Source: Methanothrix sp. (GTDB lineage Archaea; Halobacteriota; Methanosarcinia; Methanotrichales; Methanotrichaceae). From it: DNA of 6,132 bases. The position numbers and the translations under genes were made by a program. The notes beneath the pieces were generated by a model. It did not search any database, was not told where the DNA came from, and saw only the letters and a list, made by a program, of their open reading frames with translations. Positions within the stretch are counted from its first letter, which is position 1. Every line of letters starts with the position of its first letter. This document shows, in pieces, positions 1 through 5,571 of the stretch. The stretch is from the NCBI GenBank assembly GCA_028708055.1, contig JAQVZT010000160.1:1-6132 (forward strand), given 5' to 3'.

Positions 1-609
1 TGCGATTTCTGGAAGATTCTCAAGCTCCAGAAGCCTTCTCACCTCGTGCTCCGGGCTGCCTATCTGAAGGCCGCGCCCGTCAAGCTTGAGTGCGCCGGCT
101 CTGGTGACCTTGGGATGCCGGGTGGAGAGGAATGGAGTACGGGATACCCATACCCTCGACCGGGAGAGCAGAGGACAGAAAGGATGCTCCGCATCCGTTA
201 TGACAGAATTTCCGATAAAATCTCTGGCAAAATCCTCAGGCTGGCCGAATCCCTGCAGAGCCACGGTTACCTGGAGGTCATTTATCCCCCAGATCTCTTT
301 CAAATTCGCCAGAGCCTTCAGATCGCGGGACTGAAAGCCCATTGGGGCATAGACGACGATGTGGGAGATCTCCCCATCATCGCCTTCTCCAGGCCACATG
401 CCTGATTCGCAAAAGATATAGGCATGCCTGTTGCCTTTCAGCGGCTCACGGTGGCTGTCGCAGCCGGTAAAGACGCTTGCACCATCGGAGAGCCTGACCA
501 GGGTCTCATGAACTCTGTCCGCTAGCATTATGGTCTCTGTGAGACGCACTGGATATCTGGCAGATACAGTATAGCGGGCAGTGGTGGGATTTAATCTTAT
601 GCAAATCAA
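1..609 (-). pseudogene. csb2: 5'-truncated csb2-family CRISPR gene (type I-U/I-G), partial at window edge
   Basis: Reading the minus strand from 609 gives an open frame of 203 codons that runs off the window at position 1. Three stretches recall the Csb2 (GSU0054) family: RHAYIFCE at 429-406, HIVVYAPMGF at 363-334 and SRVWVSRTPFLSTRHPK at 159-109, followed by an arginine/glutamate-rich helix ending near LPEIA. Csb2 proteins are known as Cas5/Cas6-type subunits of type I-U (now I-G) CRISPR complexes that process crRNA and assemble Cascade. Homology-like sequence begins about 580 (TARYTVSARYP), close behind an in-frame TGA at 610-612. Codons upstream of that stop give only hydrophobic AT-rich residues, so the N-terminal half of the usual protein is absent. 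Possible starts are TTG 609, which has a GAGGA about 8 bases upstream, or ATG 528, which has only a weak site. No repeat array or other cas gene is seen. I read it as a remnant, though a shortened expressed protein is possible. The family call rests on motif memory. Confidence 0.72.
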
Positions 610-630
610 TCAGGGCTTCCTCAACAAGCA

Positions 631-639
631 ATATATATA
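631..639 (-). promoter_or_regulatory. TATA-like element upstream of the csb2 remnant
   Basis: An alternating AT run lies about 22 bases upstream of the TTG at 609 on the minus strand, in very AT-rich surroundings. An archaeal TATA box here would place transcription start near 605-615, so the remnant could still be transcribed, with the ATG at 528 as the likelier start. No BRE could be assigned with confidence, and any AT-rich spacer would give such a match. Confidence 0.25.
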
Positions 640-799
640 GAGATAGATAAAGATTATTATGCTAGAATAACCTCTATAGATCTAGAAACATAACCTTGAC
701 AAATCTGGCAACCAGTGACGCCGATTTTAAGAGAGTTGCAGACATAAAGATCTGGAGACTTTAAATAAATCCGCAATTGGCCCCAAATATTATTGTAGT

Positions 800-816
800 C
801 TGACCAAATTGGTCAG
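800..816. promoter_or_regulatory. 17-base perfect inverted repeat, candidate operator
   Basis: CTGACCAA and TTGGTCAG flank a single central A, so two perfect 8-base arms face each other. A one-base loop makes an RNA hairpin unlikely; the form suits a site for a dimeric DNA-binding protein, and TGACC/GGTCA arms are common in TetR-type operators. It lies 92 bases past the end of the nitrilase-like gene and nearly 200 bases upstream of the csb2 remnant, so its target is unclear. It may be left over from a lost promoter. Confidence 0.4.
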
Positions 817-907
817 CGACAATTGGAGTTACTCTCCTATCGATTGCCGGATTGTGTCAGATACCATTCGTTTTTTCCAATCTGGCTCCTGTTCCCCCAG
901 CAATTAT

Positions 908-2380
908 CTATCTCTTGCTTTTTCTGTAAAGGTGCAATTCGCCCAAACCCGCCGGATATAGCGATTGTCCGTTTATGCAATTGACTGGTATTCGCTCTGC
1001 CATATCGTATGCATCCAGAAGAGGATTGCTTGGAGATGAAGACTGGGGATCTTTGCTGGTTGCTCCGTTAACGTTATTATTCCCTTTGGCATTGTCGTAT
1101 CCCGGTATCTCATGGTTGCCATATCTGAAAGCCAGTTGGCTATGGCTGTAATATGGTTTCTCGAGCGGCACCATGGTTTGGGCAGAGCTCGCATAAACAC
1201 CGCATGTAATCTTTTTGAACGTTCCGGAATCCGAGATAACCGGTTCGCCGTTCTCATTGTATTCTGTCAGAATGGGGTCGCATCCGTCACAATTGAATAT
1301 CACCCCACCAACTCCAGAAGATACGGAAGCATCTAGTATTTGCATTCCACCGGATGGGATCAGCTGGATAGCCAGTGGCGGGTTGTCAGCTGCTGCACCG
1401 TTCTTTTTTGTCATACCGACAGTCCGCCTCAATCGCTTGAGTCTATGATCCAGACATATCTCTACTCCTATCTGCAATTGACTGTCAACGGACCCGATAC
1501 TATATGGAACGCTCATCCTGGCAGCCAGCGGCGCAGCCTTCGTGTTCTTATCGCCTTCATAGATGCTGATGGATGGATAGCCAGCCATCCATTCCGTAAT
1601 CATTCCGCCATGAGACAGCATACCATCTTCGTCCAGCATTCCCATAGTGAGGTCTACAGTGGACTCGTTCTGTTTTTCATAGCCGAAACAACCCACACCT
1701 TTCTTGTCCCGCACGAGTAGAGCCCCGCGATTTCTTACTATACAAAGAGGATTGGCCCTGTAGTGAGTCATCAACTCATCGATGCGTTTCTCTGTTTCTG
1801 AAACAGGATCACTCATGCTCAAATAACTGAATGCCTTGATACGTGGACTCAGTGCAAGCGAGTCGAGTCTATTCGCAATATTAAAACCAGACATCTCCTC
1901 ATTCAGGGCATTTTGTCGCTCTTGCACTCTGCTCGACGAGAGAAAATCGCTGATATTTGGTTCGTTACACGTGAGGACTGAGCCGATACAAAACAGCCAA
2001 ACCTCGTTATTCAATTCGGAAGATAGCTTGGCAATCTCATTCTTGAGTTTCAGGCAAATGTACTCATAAGGATACTTGTCGCCAATCATGACCTCAGGAT
2101 AAGGCCCCTGTCTCCCATGAAAGAAGAACTCTGGTATTGCAAACCAATGCCGTGTCGCAGCAATGTGCGCATAGACGGATTTTTCGCGCGCCTGGAGAAA
2201 GGTTTTCACCAGATAGCCGATTCGCTCATCAATATCGATTTTGATTTGCTCCGGTGACATGTCTGCATTGGCTCCCACCCACTGTCCCATGATCCATCGA
2301 CTGTTTTTCCACAAAGGAGTAACGTCCGACGGCCCAGTGTACAGAGCCCATGCGATATATGTATCATTCGTTATAGTCAT
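908..2380 (-). CDS. Divergent nitrilase-superfamily (carbon-nitrogen hydrolase) protein
   Basis: A 490-residue cytoplasmic-looking protein without signal peptide or membrane segment. The Glu-Lys-Cys triad of carbon-nitrogen hydrolases can be placed: Glu84 in AIPEFFF, Lys236 in GCFGYEK and Cys309 in QIGVEICLDHR. A strand WLFCIGSVLT (128-137) and QLIPSGG downstream also fit the fold. The family hydrolyses nitriles or amides or transfers acyl groups; the substrate here cannot be read. At 490 residues it is longer than the usual 260-350, with an insertion between Glu and Lys and an Asn/Ser-rich stretch near 430-450. I chose the ATG at 2380 because GGAG sits 6 bases before it; an ATG at 2413 would add 11 residues but has a poorer site. 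It follows the 194-residue gene by 38 bases, probably in one transcript. GC is lower than in neighbours (25 of 60 in the line from 2041, against 40 of 60 in the line from 3121), which suggests acquisition. Fold fairly sure, function unknown. Confidence 0.75.
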   Translation of the reverse strand: MTITNDTYIAWALYTGPSDVTPLWKNSRWIMGQWVGANADMSPEQIKIDIDERIGYLVKTFLQAREKSVYAHIAATRHWFAIPEFFFHGRQGPYPEVMIGDKYPYEYICLKLKNEIAKLSSELNNEVWLFCIGSVLTCNEPNISDFLSSSRVQERQNALNEEMSGFNIANRLDSLALSPRIKAFSYLSMSDPVSETEKRIDELMTHYRANPLCIVRNRGALLVRDKKGVGCFGYEKQNESTVDLTMGMLDEDGMLSHGGMITEWMAGYPSISIYEGDKNTKAAPLAARMSVPYSIGSVDSQLQIGVEICLDHRLKRLRRTVGMTKKNGAAADNPPLAIQLIPSGGMQILDASVSSGVGGVIFNCDGCDPILTEYNENGEPVISDSGTFKKITCGVYASSAQTMVPLEKPYYSHSQLAFRYGNHEIPGYDNAKGNNNVNGATSKDPQSSSPSNPLLDAYDMAERIPVNCINGQSLYPAGLGELHLYRKSKR

Positions 2381-2386
2381 ATTTGT

Positions 2387-2390
2387 CTCC
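2387..2390 (-). promoter_or_regulatory. Shine-Dalgarno site deciding the start of the nitrilase-like gene
   Basis: GGAG on the minus strand lies 6 bases before the ATG at 2380. The in-frame ATG at 2413 has only a weak GGA further away, so translation most likely starts at 2380. Confidence 0.6.
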
Positions 2391-2418
2391 ATTATCTCTG
2401 GAACAATTCTCATATCTT

Positions 2419-3003
2419 TTAATCCAGAGCCTTGACCTCGATATCTCCAGCGATCTTTGGCAGCACATTGTGCGAGGCGCCAATGAAGAGCAGCCCGGTC
2501 TCTCCGTCTGCAAGAGTTGCATCAATGGTCCGGGCGATGAACAGATCCCTCTCCTCCAGGAGCCTGTCTTTAACGAGGTTGTACCGGCCCTCAGCCGCCC
2601 GCCTCTCCTCGTCGGTCCTGGCCTGGAGGAGATCTTTGATGTATCCGTACTCCTGACGGAGCAGGTCAGGGCTCTCTGTCGCCTCTACCATGGCTCCCCG
2701 GTCCATCAGCTTCTGAACAATCTGATAATTCCGGCTGCCTTTCGCTGCAGTTTCCCGGACGATCTTCTCGCCCAGAGGTCCGGCGCAGGGCAGGCCGTCC
2801 TGATAGATGTGCAGCTTATTTGTGTCCAGGCCCAGCCCGTCCACCTCCTTTTCCAGCTGCGTCCAGAAGCTCTCGATCTTCCTCTGGTTCTCCAGCCAGC
2901 GCTGCCTTCCCAAGGTAGAAACTCCTGCCTTTTCCAGGCCTGCGCTCGCCGATCCCATGTCCGCAGGAGAATGCACGATTCTTATTACTATGAGCTTTCT
3001 CAT
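2419..3003 (-). CDS. Uncharacterised conserved-looking protein, 194 residues
   Basis: I cannot name this protein. It is soluble, with no signal peptide or membrane span. It opens with a beta strand (KLIVIRIVHS, residues 3-12) leading into SPADMG, then alternates helices with short motifs: IYQDGLP (66-72), GSRNYQIVQKLMDRGA (89-104), EATESPDLL (107-115), an Arg/Glu-rich helix (128-150), ERDLFIARTI (151-160) and a final strand LLFIGASHNV (171-180). The last two recall the C-terminal 'RD..ia..i' plus 'vGaxH' arrangement of TraB/ChaN/EreA-like proteins, some of which are metal-dependent hydrolases; this is a weak inference. The ATG at 3003 is chosen because AAGGAG lies 6 bases before it; the ATG at 3045 would overlap the preceding gene by 26 bases. 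It begins 16 bases after the CoA-transferase/GNAT gene, suggesting co-expression and perhaps a linked role, and has similar GC content. Confidence 0.8.
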   Translation of the reverse strand: MRKLIVIRIVHSPADMGSASAGLEKAGVSTLGRQRWLENQRKIESFWTQLEKEVDGLGLDTNKLHIYQDGLPCAGPLGEKIVRETAAKGSRNYQIVQKLMDRGAMVEATESPDLLRQEYGYIKDLLQARTDEERRAAEGRYNLVKDRLLEERDLFIARTIDATLADGETGLLFIGASHNVLPKIAGDIEVKALD

Positions 3004-3009
3004 CTTATA

Positions 3010-3015
3010 CTCCTT
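3010..3015 (-). promoter_or_regulatory. Shine-Dalgarno site deciding the start of the 194-residue gene
   Basis: AAGGAG on the minus strand sits 6 bases before the ATG at 3003 and inside the gap after the preceding stop codon. It argues against the longer reading from 3045. Confidence 0.65.
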
Positions 3016-3019
3016 GCCG

Positions 3020-4921
3020 CTACTGCCGCTCTCCTCTTCTGCCAAACCACATGCGCATCAGATAGACCCCTTCCTCGCTTCTCTTCTCGGTGTCGAACCC
3101 CATCTTCTCAAAGAGGCGCACCATGGCCCTGTTCTCCACCAGCACCTCTCCCGTGAACCCGAGCAGGCCCTGCCTCTTCGCCAGGTACACCAAATAGGAG
3201 AGAAGCTCCCTGCCTATGCCGTGGCCCTGAAACCTGTCGCTCACCACCAGAGCCACCTCTGCAGAATGCATATCAGAATTCAGCTCATACTGGCCGAGGC
3301 CGATGATTATCTCCTTCTCCTTTTCCTCAATGGTGGCCAGGATCTCCATCTTCCTGCTGTAGTCCACGGCCACGAAATCCTGCAGCCTCTTGTGGGGCAT
3401 ATCCTTTCGCGCCGAGAAGAAGCGCTTGTAGAGGCTATCCTCTGAGAGGTCATAAAAGAAGTCCTTGAGCAGGGGCTCGTCGGTTATCTTGGCAGGCCGC
3501 AAAAGCAGATTAAGCCCTTTGCGGGTGGTCCTGTAGATCTCCAGCTCCTCCGGATACATTCCCTTCTCGCCGGGAATGAATACCTGGTCTTTGTAGATGA
3601 GAGTCCTTTTTCTGGCGGTCTCCATCAGCCAGGGCCGGAACTTGGGGTGAGCGATGGAGATGAGATCCATGGCCCTCTCCCTGATGTTCTTTCCATGCAG
3701 GTAGGCGATTCCATACTCCGTAACCACATAGCGGACGTCGCCCCGGTTCAATGTGGCTCCCGCTCCATCCTGAAGCGTAGGAACAATTCGAGAGACGCTG
3801 CCGTTTAATGCGGTGGAGGGCAGAGCGAGAATGGTCTTGCCTCCTGGAGAGAGCACAGCTCCCCGCATGAAATCCGCCTGCCCGCCGATGCCGCTGTAGA
3901 AGGTCCCGCCCAGCGACTCTGCCGTTGCCTGGCCGGTCAGGTCCACCTCCATGGCGCTGTTGATGGCAGTCATGAGCCGGTTTCTGGCGATCATGAGAGG
4001 ATGGTTGGTGTAATCGATCCTCTTCATCTCCACAGCGGGATTCTCATCAATAAAATCATAGGTCTCCCGACTTCCCATGCAGAAGGAAGCGATGGTCTTG
4101 CCGGGATTGTGGGTCTTTTTGCGGTTGGTGACCGCACCCCTCTTCATGAGATTGACTATGCCGTCGCTGAGCAGCTCAGTATGAACTCCCAGATCCTTTT
4201 TATCCATCAGATTGGGAACAACTGCATCAGGAATCAGTCCATATCCCACCTGGATGGTCGAGCCGTCTTCGATGATCCGGGCTACATATTTGCCGATGCT
4301 CTGCACTATGTCGTTAGGCGCTTTCACGGAATACTCCAAAAGCGGCTCGTCGTGGGGAAGAAGGAAATCAATATCCTTGATATCAATGAATCCGTCGCCG
4401 TGGGTGCGGGGCATATTCGTGTTGACCTGGGCTACAACCAGCTCGGCCATCTCGACAGCCGACTGGACCACGTCCACGCTTATTCCCAGGCTCAGATAGC
4501 CGTGCTTGTCCGGCAGAGAGGTCTGGATGAGGGCCACGTCCACCGGAATCAGCTCAGACCGGAACAGGTCGGGTACATTAGAGAGGAAGACGGGCGTGTA
4601 GTCAGCCGCGCCCCGGTTAACGGAATTTCTCGTGCTGTCGCCCACAAAGAAGGAGTCAAGCCGGAAGTTCTCCTGCAGCTTTTCGTCGGTGTAGGGCGCG
4701 ACCCCCAGCGTCCAGATGTGGATCAGCTCGGCATCGAAGAACGCCTTGGGATGGTTCTTGACATAGTTGACCAGAGCCATTACCAGATACTGAGGCTCGC
4801 CGCAGCCCGTGCCGATGAAGATGCGGTCGCCGGCATGGATATGAGAGAAGATCTGATCCTCTGAGGCGAATTTTTCGGGATAGATCTTCCTGAACTCTTC
4901 CAGGAGCTTTTTGTCTTTCAT
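3020..4921 (-). CDS. Acetyl-CoA hydrolase/CoA-transferase fused to a C-terminal GNAT acetyltransferase domain
   Basis: A 633-residue soluble two-part enzyme. Residues 1 to about 440 match the acetyl-CoA hydrolase/transferase family (related to 4-hydroxybutyrate and acetate CoA-transferases), which moves CoA between acyl groups or hydrolyses acyl-CoA. Supporting signs are GVHTELLSDG with probable catalytic Glu249 (the glutamyl-CoA intermediate residue), the CoA-site motif GIGGQADF (344-351) and VTEYGIAYLHG (400-410). Residues about 472-626 form a GNAT domain: LLRPAKITDEPLL begins it, and QGHGIG (565-570) is the acetyl-CoA pyrophosphate loop, with ENRAMVRLFEKMGF (596-609) typical of its last helix. 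Such fusions are known in bacteria and archaea; the GNAT part may acetylate a protein, but its target is unknown. Physiological substrate cannot be told from sequence. AAGG lies about 10 bases before the ATG, a slightly long spacing. It is the first large gene of a probable three-gene transcript and is GC-rich, like core genome. Confidence 0.93.
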   Translation of the reverse strand: MKDKKLLEEFRKIYPEKFASEDQIFSHIHAGDRIFIGTGCGEPQYLVMALVNYVKNHPKAFFDAELIHIWTLGVAPYTDEKLQENFRLDSFFVGDSTRNSVNRGAADYTPVFLSNVPDLFRSELIPVDVALIQTSLPDKHGYLSLGISVDVVQSAVEMAELVVAQVNTNMPRTHGDGFIDIKDIDFLLPHDEPLLEYSVKAPNDIVQSIGKYVARIIEDGSTIQVGYGLIPDAVVPNLMDKKDLGVHTELLSDGIVNLMKRGAVTNRKKTHNPGKTIASFCMGSRETYDFIDENPAVEMKRIDYTNHPLMIARNRLMTAINSAMEVDLTGQATAESLGGTFYSGIGGQADFMRGAVLSPGGKTILALPSTALNGSVSRIVPTLQDGAGATLNRGDVRYVVTEYGIAYLHGKNIRERAMDLISIAHPKFRPWLMETARKRTLIYKDQVFIPGEKGMYPEELEIYRTTRKGLNLLLRPAKITDEPLLKDFFYDLSEDSLYKRFFSARKDMPHKRLQDFVAVDYSRKMEILATIEEKEKEIIIGLGQYELNSDMHSAEVALVVSDRFQGHGIGRELLSYLVYLAKRQGLLGFTGEVLVENRAMVRLFEKMGFDTEKRSEEGVYLMRMWFGRRGERQ

Positions 4922-4928
4922 CTCATTA

Positions 4929-5051
4929 TTACCTTCTCGTTTCCGCCATCTCTTCCAACCTTCTCGGCTCAGGGTCCAATAAGTTGTGCTTGATAATCAG
5001 CTTAACGCTCTGAAATATTTCTCTCTGGAGAAAAGAGATGGAGGGATGCAC
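4929..5051 (-). CDS. Possible 40-codon small ORF just upstream of the CoA-transferase gene
   Basis: On the minus strand a GTG at 5051 opens a 40-codon frame ending at TAA 4931-4929, seven bases before the ATG of the CoA-transferase/GNAT gene. AGGA lies about 8 bases before the GTG. The peptide has a plausible protein-like make-up: an amphipathic segment (EIFQSVKLIIKHNLL) followed by a charged helix (PEPRRLEEMAETRR), with AGA/AGG, CTG, GAG and AAG codons as in neighbouring genes. It could be a small protein translationally coupled to the next gene, a leader peptide, the remnant of a longer gene, or chance. There is no family match I know. Confidence 0.3.
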   Translation of the reverse strand: MHPSISFLQREIFQSVKLIIKHNLLDPEPRRLEEMAETRR

Positions 5052-5135
5052 AAATTAGTTCCTGGCGAGCCGCGGATTGATCCGGGAGACAGAGGCACGA
5101 GTCCATCGCATCTATTCCATAGCCCAGCCTTAAGC

Positions 5136-5162
5136 GATAATAGCTTTATCTGATCAGATAAT
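5136..5162. promoter_or_regulatory. GATAAT half-sites with a perfect 16-base palindrome, candidate operator/promoter
   Basis: TTATCTGATCAGATAA at 5146-5161 is a perfect palindrome. A further GATAAT at 5136-5141 lies exactly 21 bases, about two helical turns, before the GATAAT at 5157-5162, so three half-sites occupy one face of the helix. The element sits between divergent genes, about 60 bases before the ATG at 5222, and merges on its right with an AATAAAAT stretch (5160-5167) that could be the TATA box of the small secreted protein. A dimeric regulator bound here would block or shape that promoter and could affect the opposite operon. Confidence 0.45.
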
Positions 5163-5209
5163 AAAATCAAGAGACAAAGGACAAATATACAATGAATGAG
5201 AACTGCATT

Positions 5210-5215
5210 GAGGTG
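5210..5215 (+). promoter_or_regulatory. Shine-Dalgarno site deciding the start of the small secreted protein
   Basis: GAGGTG lies 6 bases before the ATG at 5222. The in-frame ATG at 5192 lacks a comparable site and would put ten polar residues in front of the signal peptide. Confidence 0.7.
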
Positions 5216-5221
5216 AAAAGA

Positions 5222-5458
5222 ATGAGGAAGATCCTATCAATTCTGCTCGCTGCCATCTTAGTGGTTCTGGCTTGCGTAGTATCGGTCTATGCTGATGACG
5301 ATGATGATAATGTGGCTAATGATGCCGATGACGATGATGCCGGCCAGGGCGATTCGGGCGGTGACGAGACGGAAAATAGCGTGCCTGGGTTCGAGCTGCC
5401 GATCGCTGGCGGAGCGGCAATTGCCGCGGCCTGGCTCATCAGATCTCGCCCGGCTTGA
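5222..5458 (+). CDS. Small acidic secreted protein with PGF-CTERM-like C-terminal anchor
   Basis: A 78-residue protein in three parts. Residues 1-24 are a Sec signal peptide: Arg2-Lys3, a long hydrophobic core, and probable cleavage after Val-Tyr-Ala24. Residues 25-52 are a very acidic linker with eleven aspartates and two glutamates, rich also in Ala, Gly and Asn. Residues 54-78 read Val-Pro-Gly-Phe, then a hydrophobic span, then Arg74-Ser-Arg76. That is the layout of PGF-CTERM tails, which archaeosortase A cuts and joins to a membrane lipid; the tail here is short and its span Ala-rich. A Leu-Ala-Cys18 inside the signal peptide could be read as a lipobox but lies early. The exposed part would be only about 30 residues, so a structural, metal-binding or surface-charge role is possible. 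Function unknown. The start at 5222 follows GAGGTG. The gene stands alone and is divergent from the CoA-transferase operon. Confidence 0.8.
   Translation: MRKILSILLAAILVVLACVVSVYADDDDDNVANDADDDDAGQGDSGGDETENSVPGFELPIAGGAAIAAAWLIRSRPA
5291..5338 (+). repeat. In-frame duplicated Asp-codon repeat inside the small secreted protein
   Basis: A 15-base unit, GCY followed by GATGACGATGAT, occurs at 5291-5305 and again at 5324-5338, 33 bases (11 codons) apart. It encodes Ala-Asp-Asp-Asp-Asp twice. The spacing is a multiple of three, so the acidic linker probably grew by slippage or tandem duplication, and its length may vary between strains. Confidence 0.65.
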
Positions 5459-5476
5459 CTGCCTGTCAGGGCAGTC
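5457..5476 (+). terminator. Hairpin at the end of the small secreted protein gene
   Basis: GACTGCC (5457-5463) and GGCAGTC (5470-5476) form a perfect 7-base stem with a 6-base loop, starting inside the stop codon. No T-run follows directly, but TTTTTT lies at 5516-5521, and archaeal terminators depend mainly on such T-tracts. The hairpin may instead protect the 3' end of the messenger. Confidence 0.4.
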
Positions 5477-5515
5477 TGAGATCTGCAATACGCCGACTAA
5501 AAGGCCCAACGTCCA

Positions 5516-5521
5516 TTTTTT
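5516..5521 (+). terminator. T-tract between the small secreted protein gene and hisA
   Basis: Six T residues follow the small gene by about 58 bases and precede hisA by 50. This is the kind of short T-tract that ends archaeal transcripts, though it is only moderately long. Confidence 0.3.
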
Positions 5522-5571
5522 CCCAGAAAGAATCGAAACCGTTAAAGTCTATCTGCTGCAAAGGAGCTTTC

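Larger units (their letters stand above)
610..907. other. AT-rich intergenic region without a convincing gene
   Basis: This stretch separates the end of the nitrilase-like gene from the csb2 remnant. Positions 630-700 are strongly AT-rich. The minus-strand frame in line with csb2 reads through to a hydrophobic, low-complexity string and does not resemble the missing Csb2 N-terminus. It holds a TATA-like run (631-639) and a 17-base inverted repeat (800-816). I see no T-run terminator on the minus strand after the nitrilase-like gene. Confidence 0.6.
4932..5221. other. Divergent control region between the CoA-transferase operon and the PGF-CTERM-like gene
   Basis: About 290 bases separate the two divergent genes. 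Apart from the possible 40-codon ORF on the minus strand, the region holds an AT-rich palindromic element (5136-5162) and, at 5012-5021, GAAATATTTC, which could serve as a TATA element for the minus-strand operon. I see no RNA gene or riboswitch-like fold. Positions 5058-5130 show nothing distinctive. Confidence 0.5.

Noticed and set aside
46..405. Plus-strand 119-residue frame at the left end
   Set aside because: It is antisense to the csb2 remnant, whose minus-strand frame gives recognisable motifs; the plus-strand product has no protein-like features.
610..907. CRISPR repeats expected near a csb2 gene
   Set aside because: No repeated 25-40 base units with regular spacers are present in this spacer or elsewhere in the window.
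2383..3156. Plus-strand 257-residue frame
   Set aside because: It overlaps the 194-residue gene and the end of the CoA-transferase gene in antisense and has a biased, Leu/Ser/Pro-rich composition typical of a shadow of GC-rich coding DNA.
4001..4864. Plus-strand 287-residue frame
   Set aside because: It is entirely antisense to the CoA-transferase domain, whose motifs are unmistakable; its His/Val/Asp-rich product is a mirror-frame artefact.
5018..5033. TTTCTC/GAGAAA inverted repeat with a four-base loop
   Set aside because: The short 6-base stem in purine/pyrimidine-rich sequence could arise by chance, and it has no adjacent T-tract.
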